From positions 1 through 24,043 of the IMG/VR virus record IMGVR_UViG_3300025085_000188: a stretch of 24,043 nt of DNA; one strand, 5' to 3'. Made by a program: the position numbers and the translations under genes. This document shows positions 22,435 to 24,043 of this stretch, in pieces (within the stretch, counting starts at the first letter, position 1; each line of letters begins with the position of its first letter). Source of the stretch: a virus. The notes below the pieces were generated by a model, which was not told the DNA's origin, did no database searches, and worked only from the letters and a program-made list of their open reading frames with translations.

Positions 22435-23873
22435 ACAAAGTGAGTGAAACTAATTTTATAAATGGAAGACCACAAGAAATAGCTAGAAGAAATATAACTA
22501 AAGAGACATGTCAGAAATGGGGCTATCATATTGGAGAACACAATGGTGAACCAGTACATATAGCTAACTATAAATCTAGGAACGGAACACTTGTAGCACA
22601 GAAGCTTAGGTTCTCAAACAAAACTTTTTCTATCAAGGGTGAGCTGTATGGCTTATATGGACAGCACCTTTGGAGTAGTGGTGGAAGGAGAGTGGTAGTG
22701 TGTGAAGGTGAGATTGATGCACTATCTGTAAGCCAAGCATTCGGTAACAAGTGGGCAGTAGTATCTGTACCTAACGGTGCAGGAGGAGCTAAGAAATATG
22801 TTAGTCAGGCTATCGATTGGTTGGAATCCTTTGAGAAAGTAATCTTCTGCTTTGACAATGATGATCCAGGAAGGAGTGGAGCTACACAATGTGCAGCCCT
22901 GCTAACACCTGGTAAAGCACACATCGCAGAGTTACCTCTTAAAGATGCTAATGATATGTTAGTAGCAAAGCGTAGCGAGGAGTTGGTGAATTGCCTTTGG
23001 CAAGCAAGAGAGTACAGACCTGATGGGATAGTAGGAGGAGAAGAGATATGGGAGGCAGTAACAAAGGAAGACACATCTGAATGTCAGCCCTATCCTTATG
23101 CTTCCTTAAATGAGATGACACATGGTCTTAGGAGGGGAGAGTTGGTGACACTTTGTGCTGGTTCAGGGATTGGAAAGTCTCTGTTCTGTCGTGAAGTCTG
23201 TCACCACCTCCTAGGACTAGATCAGACTGTAGGATACATAGCACTTGAGGAGTCAGTAAGAAGGACTGCACTTGGGATCATGGGTATTCATGTTAACAAA
23301 CCATTACACTTGGAGAATGACTTGAAGGAGGAAGAACTTCGTAAAGCATTTGAAGATACAGTAGGTAATGGAAAGTTCTATACCTATGACCACTTCGGAA
23401 GTACTGAGTCTGACAATCTGTTAAGTAAGATCAAGTACCTATGCAAAGGATTAGGATGCAAGTGGATATTTCTTGACCATCTATCTATTGTTGTTAGTGG
23501 TATCGAAGGTGACGATGAACGAAGGTTAATAGATAATACAATGACAAAACTTAGAAGCCTAGTTGAAGAGACTGGATGTGGAATGGTGCTAGTCTCACAC
23601 CTTAGAAGACCACCGAATGGTGGAGGACATGAAGAGGGTGGAGTAACTAGATTATCAGACCTTAGAGGTAGTCATTCTATACCACAACTTAGTGATATGG
23701 TACTAGGATTAGAGAGAAATCAACAAAAAGAAAACAATAACGAAACAAAAGTAAGGGTGCTTAAGAATAGATTCTCAGGTGAGACAGGACTTGCTACTAC
23801 ATTGTACTACGAACAAGACAGTGGCAGGTATACTGAGGATGAGAATGTATTTAAAGACAAAGCACCATTTTAA
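22293..23873 (+). CDS. Primase-helicase (T7 gp4-like)
   Basis: The 526-aa protein (T7 gp4 has 566 aa) has in order: a Cys4 zinc-binding domain (Cys10, Cys13, Cys29, Cys32) for primer-site reading; a TOPRIM primase domain with CEGEIDALS (Glu138, Asp142) and FDNDDPGR (Asp188, Asp190); and a RecA-like helicase with Walker A GSGIGKS (290-296), ALEESVRRTA, IFLDHLSIVVSG (Walker B region), VSHLRRPP and LRGSHSIPQLSD. It ends VFKDKAPF; the terminal Phe is shared with T7, although the tail is less acidic. It unwinds the fork and makes primers. The ATG at 22293 is required to keep the zinc domain, so the overlap with the endonuclease is real. Confidence 0.97.
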   Translation: MAFTRTHQQCDKCGSSDAVGVNADGSTMCFSCNTYSRSRQTKERKQINKVSETNFINGRPQEIARRNITKETCQKWGYHIGEHNGEPVHIANYKSRNGTLVAQKLRFSNKTFSIKGELYGLYGQHLWSSGGRRVVVCEGEIDALSVSQAFGNKWAVVSVPNGAGGAKKYVSQAIDWLESFEKVIFCFDNDDPGRSGATQCAALLTPGKAHIAELPLKDANDMLVAKRSEELVNCLWQAREYRPDGIVGGEEIWEAVTKEDTSECQPYPYASLNEMTHGLRRGELVTLCAGSGIGKSLFCREVCHHLLGLDQTVGYIALEESVRRTALGIMGIHVNKPLHLENDLKEEELRKAFEDTVGNGKFYTYDHFGSTESDNLLSKIKYLCKGLGCKWIFLDHLSIVVSGIEGDDERRLIDNTMTKLRSLVEETGCGMVLVSHLRRPPNGGGHEEGGVTRLSDLRGSHSIPQLSDMVLGLERNQQKENNNETKVRVLKNRFSGETGLATTLYYEQDSGRYTEDENVFKDKAPF

Positions 23874-23877
23874 AATT

Positions 23878-24043
23878 ATGAAAATACTATTCTTTGATAT
23901 AGAAACAAATGGCATTGAAGACTTCACTAATCTTAGTGACCTTGAAGTTGTACATTGCTTATCAATCTACGATCCAATAGCACAGAAGATGATTACCTTT
24001 AGTGGTGATGGTATAGAAGAGGGATGCAGGATGTTAGCAAAAG
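23878..24043 (+). CDS. DNA polymerase (T7 gp5-like), N-terminal fragment
   Basis: The frame is open to the window edge. The 55 visible residues start MKILFFDIETNGIEDFTNLS, with Asp7 and Glu9 of the exonuclease I motif (DxE) of the 3'-5' proofreading domain; T7 gp5 has SDIEANAL at the same place. A LEVVHCLSIYDP strand follows. The gene follows primase-helicase by 4 nt, as expected from the T7 order. A proofreading exonuclease lacking a polymerase domain cannot be ruled out from this fragment, but gene order makes the full polymerase far more likely. Confidence 0.9.
   Translation, partial: MKILFFDIETNGIEDFTNLSDLEVVHCLSIYDPIAQKMITFSGDGIEEGCRMLAK

Noticed and set aside
1-24043. CRISPR array, insertion sequence or integrase
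   Set aside because: No regularly spaced direct repeats, transposase or recombinase motifs were seen in the window.

Overview
The window is part of a T7-like podovirus genome (Autographiviridae type, about 35% G+C by eye). Gene order and protein motifs follow the T7 map on one strand throughout: tail tube B end, gp13-like, gp14-, gp15- and gp16-like internal virion proteins, tail fibre, small fibre/lysis-type ORFs, small and large terminase, early microproteins, a single-subunit RNA polymerase, gp2.5-like single-stranded DNA-binding protein, endonuclease I, primase-helicase, and the first 55 codons of DNA polymerase. Late genes run directly into early genes, so the sequence is a circularised or permuted assembly. 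The physical genome ends should lie between the large terminase and the early genes (about 14.45-15.84 kb). The host is not shown. The low G+C, the Mtd-type fibre module, the small lysine-rich ORFs and the fibre modules resembling those of marine cyanophages suggest a marine bacterium; this is inference.

Layout. 1-8.5 kb: virion ejection proteins. The gp16 homologue is unusually long (1690 aa) and carries an ADP-ribosyltransferase-like region and an HExxH metallopeptidase-like motif where T7 gp16 has a lytic transglycosylase. 8.5-12.4 kb: a T7 gp17-type fibre, a one-helix membrane protein (holin or spanin candidate), two tiny basic proteins, then a series of small fibre-like ORFs with a duplicated N-terminal module, closed by a strong hairpin terminator. 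12.5-14.45 kb: terminase subunits. 14.45-15.84 kb: mostly non-coding, with hairpins, promoter-like elements, a GC-rich island and a 32-bp imperfect palindrome, plus one 61-codon ORF. 15.84-18.94 kb: thirteen tightly overlapping small early genes, including a 41-aa lipoprotein, two small one-helix membrane proteins, a zinc-ribbon protein and a cytosine-methyltransferase-like protein. 18.9-24.0 kb: RNA polymerase and the replication genes.

Working model: host RNA polymerase transcribes the early genes from sigma70-like promoters near 15.7 kb. The phage RNA polymerase then transcribes replication and late genes. SSB, endonuclease I, primase-helicase and polymerase replicate the DNA and degrade host DNA. 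The terminase packages concatemers, cutting in the non-coding junction. The points most worth a second look are a natural Tyr-to-Phe change at the T7 RNA polymerase sugar-discrimination position (639), the domain content of gp16, repeats with identical protein but diverged codons in a fibre ORF, and a 142-nt overlap of the endonuclease and primase-helicase genes.
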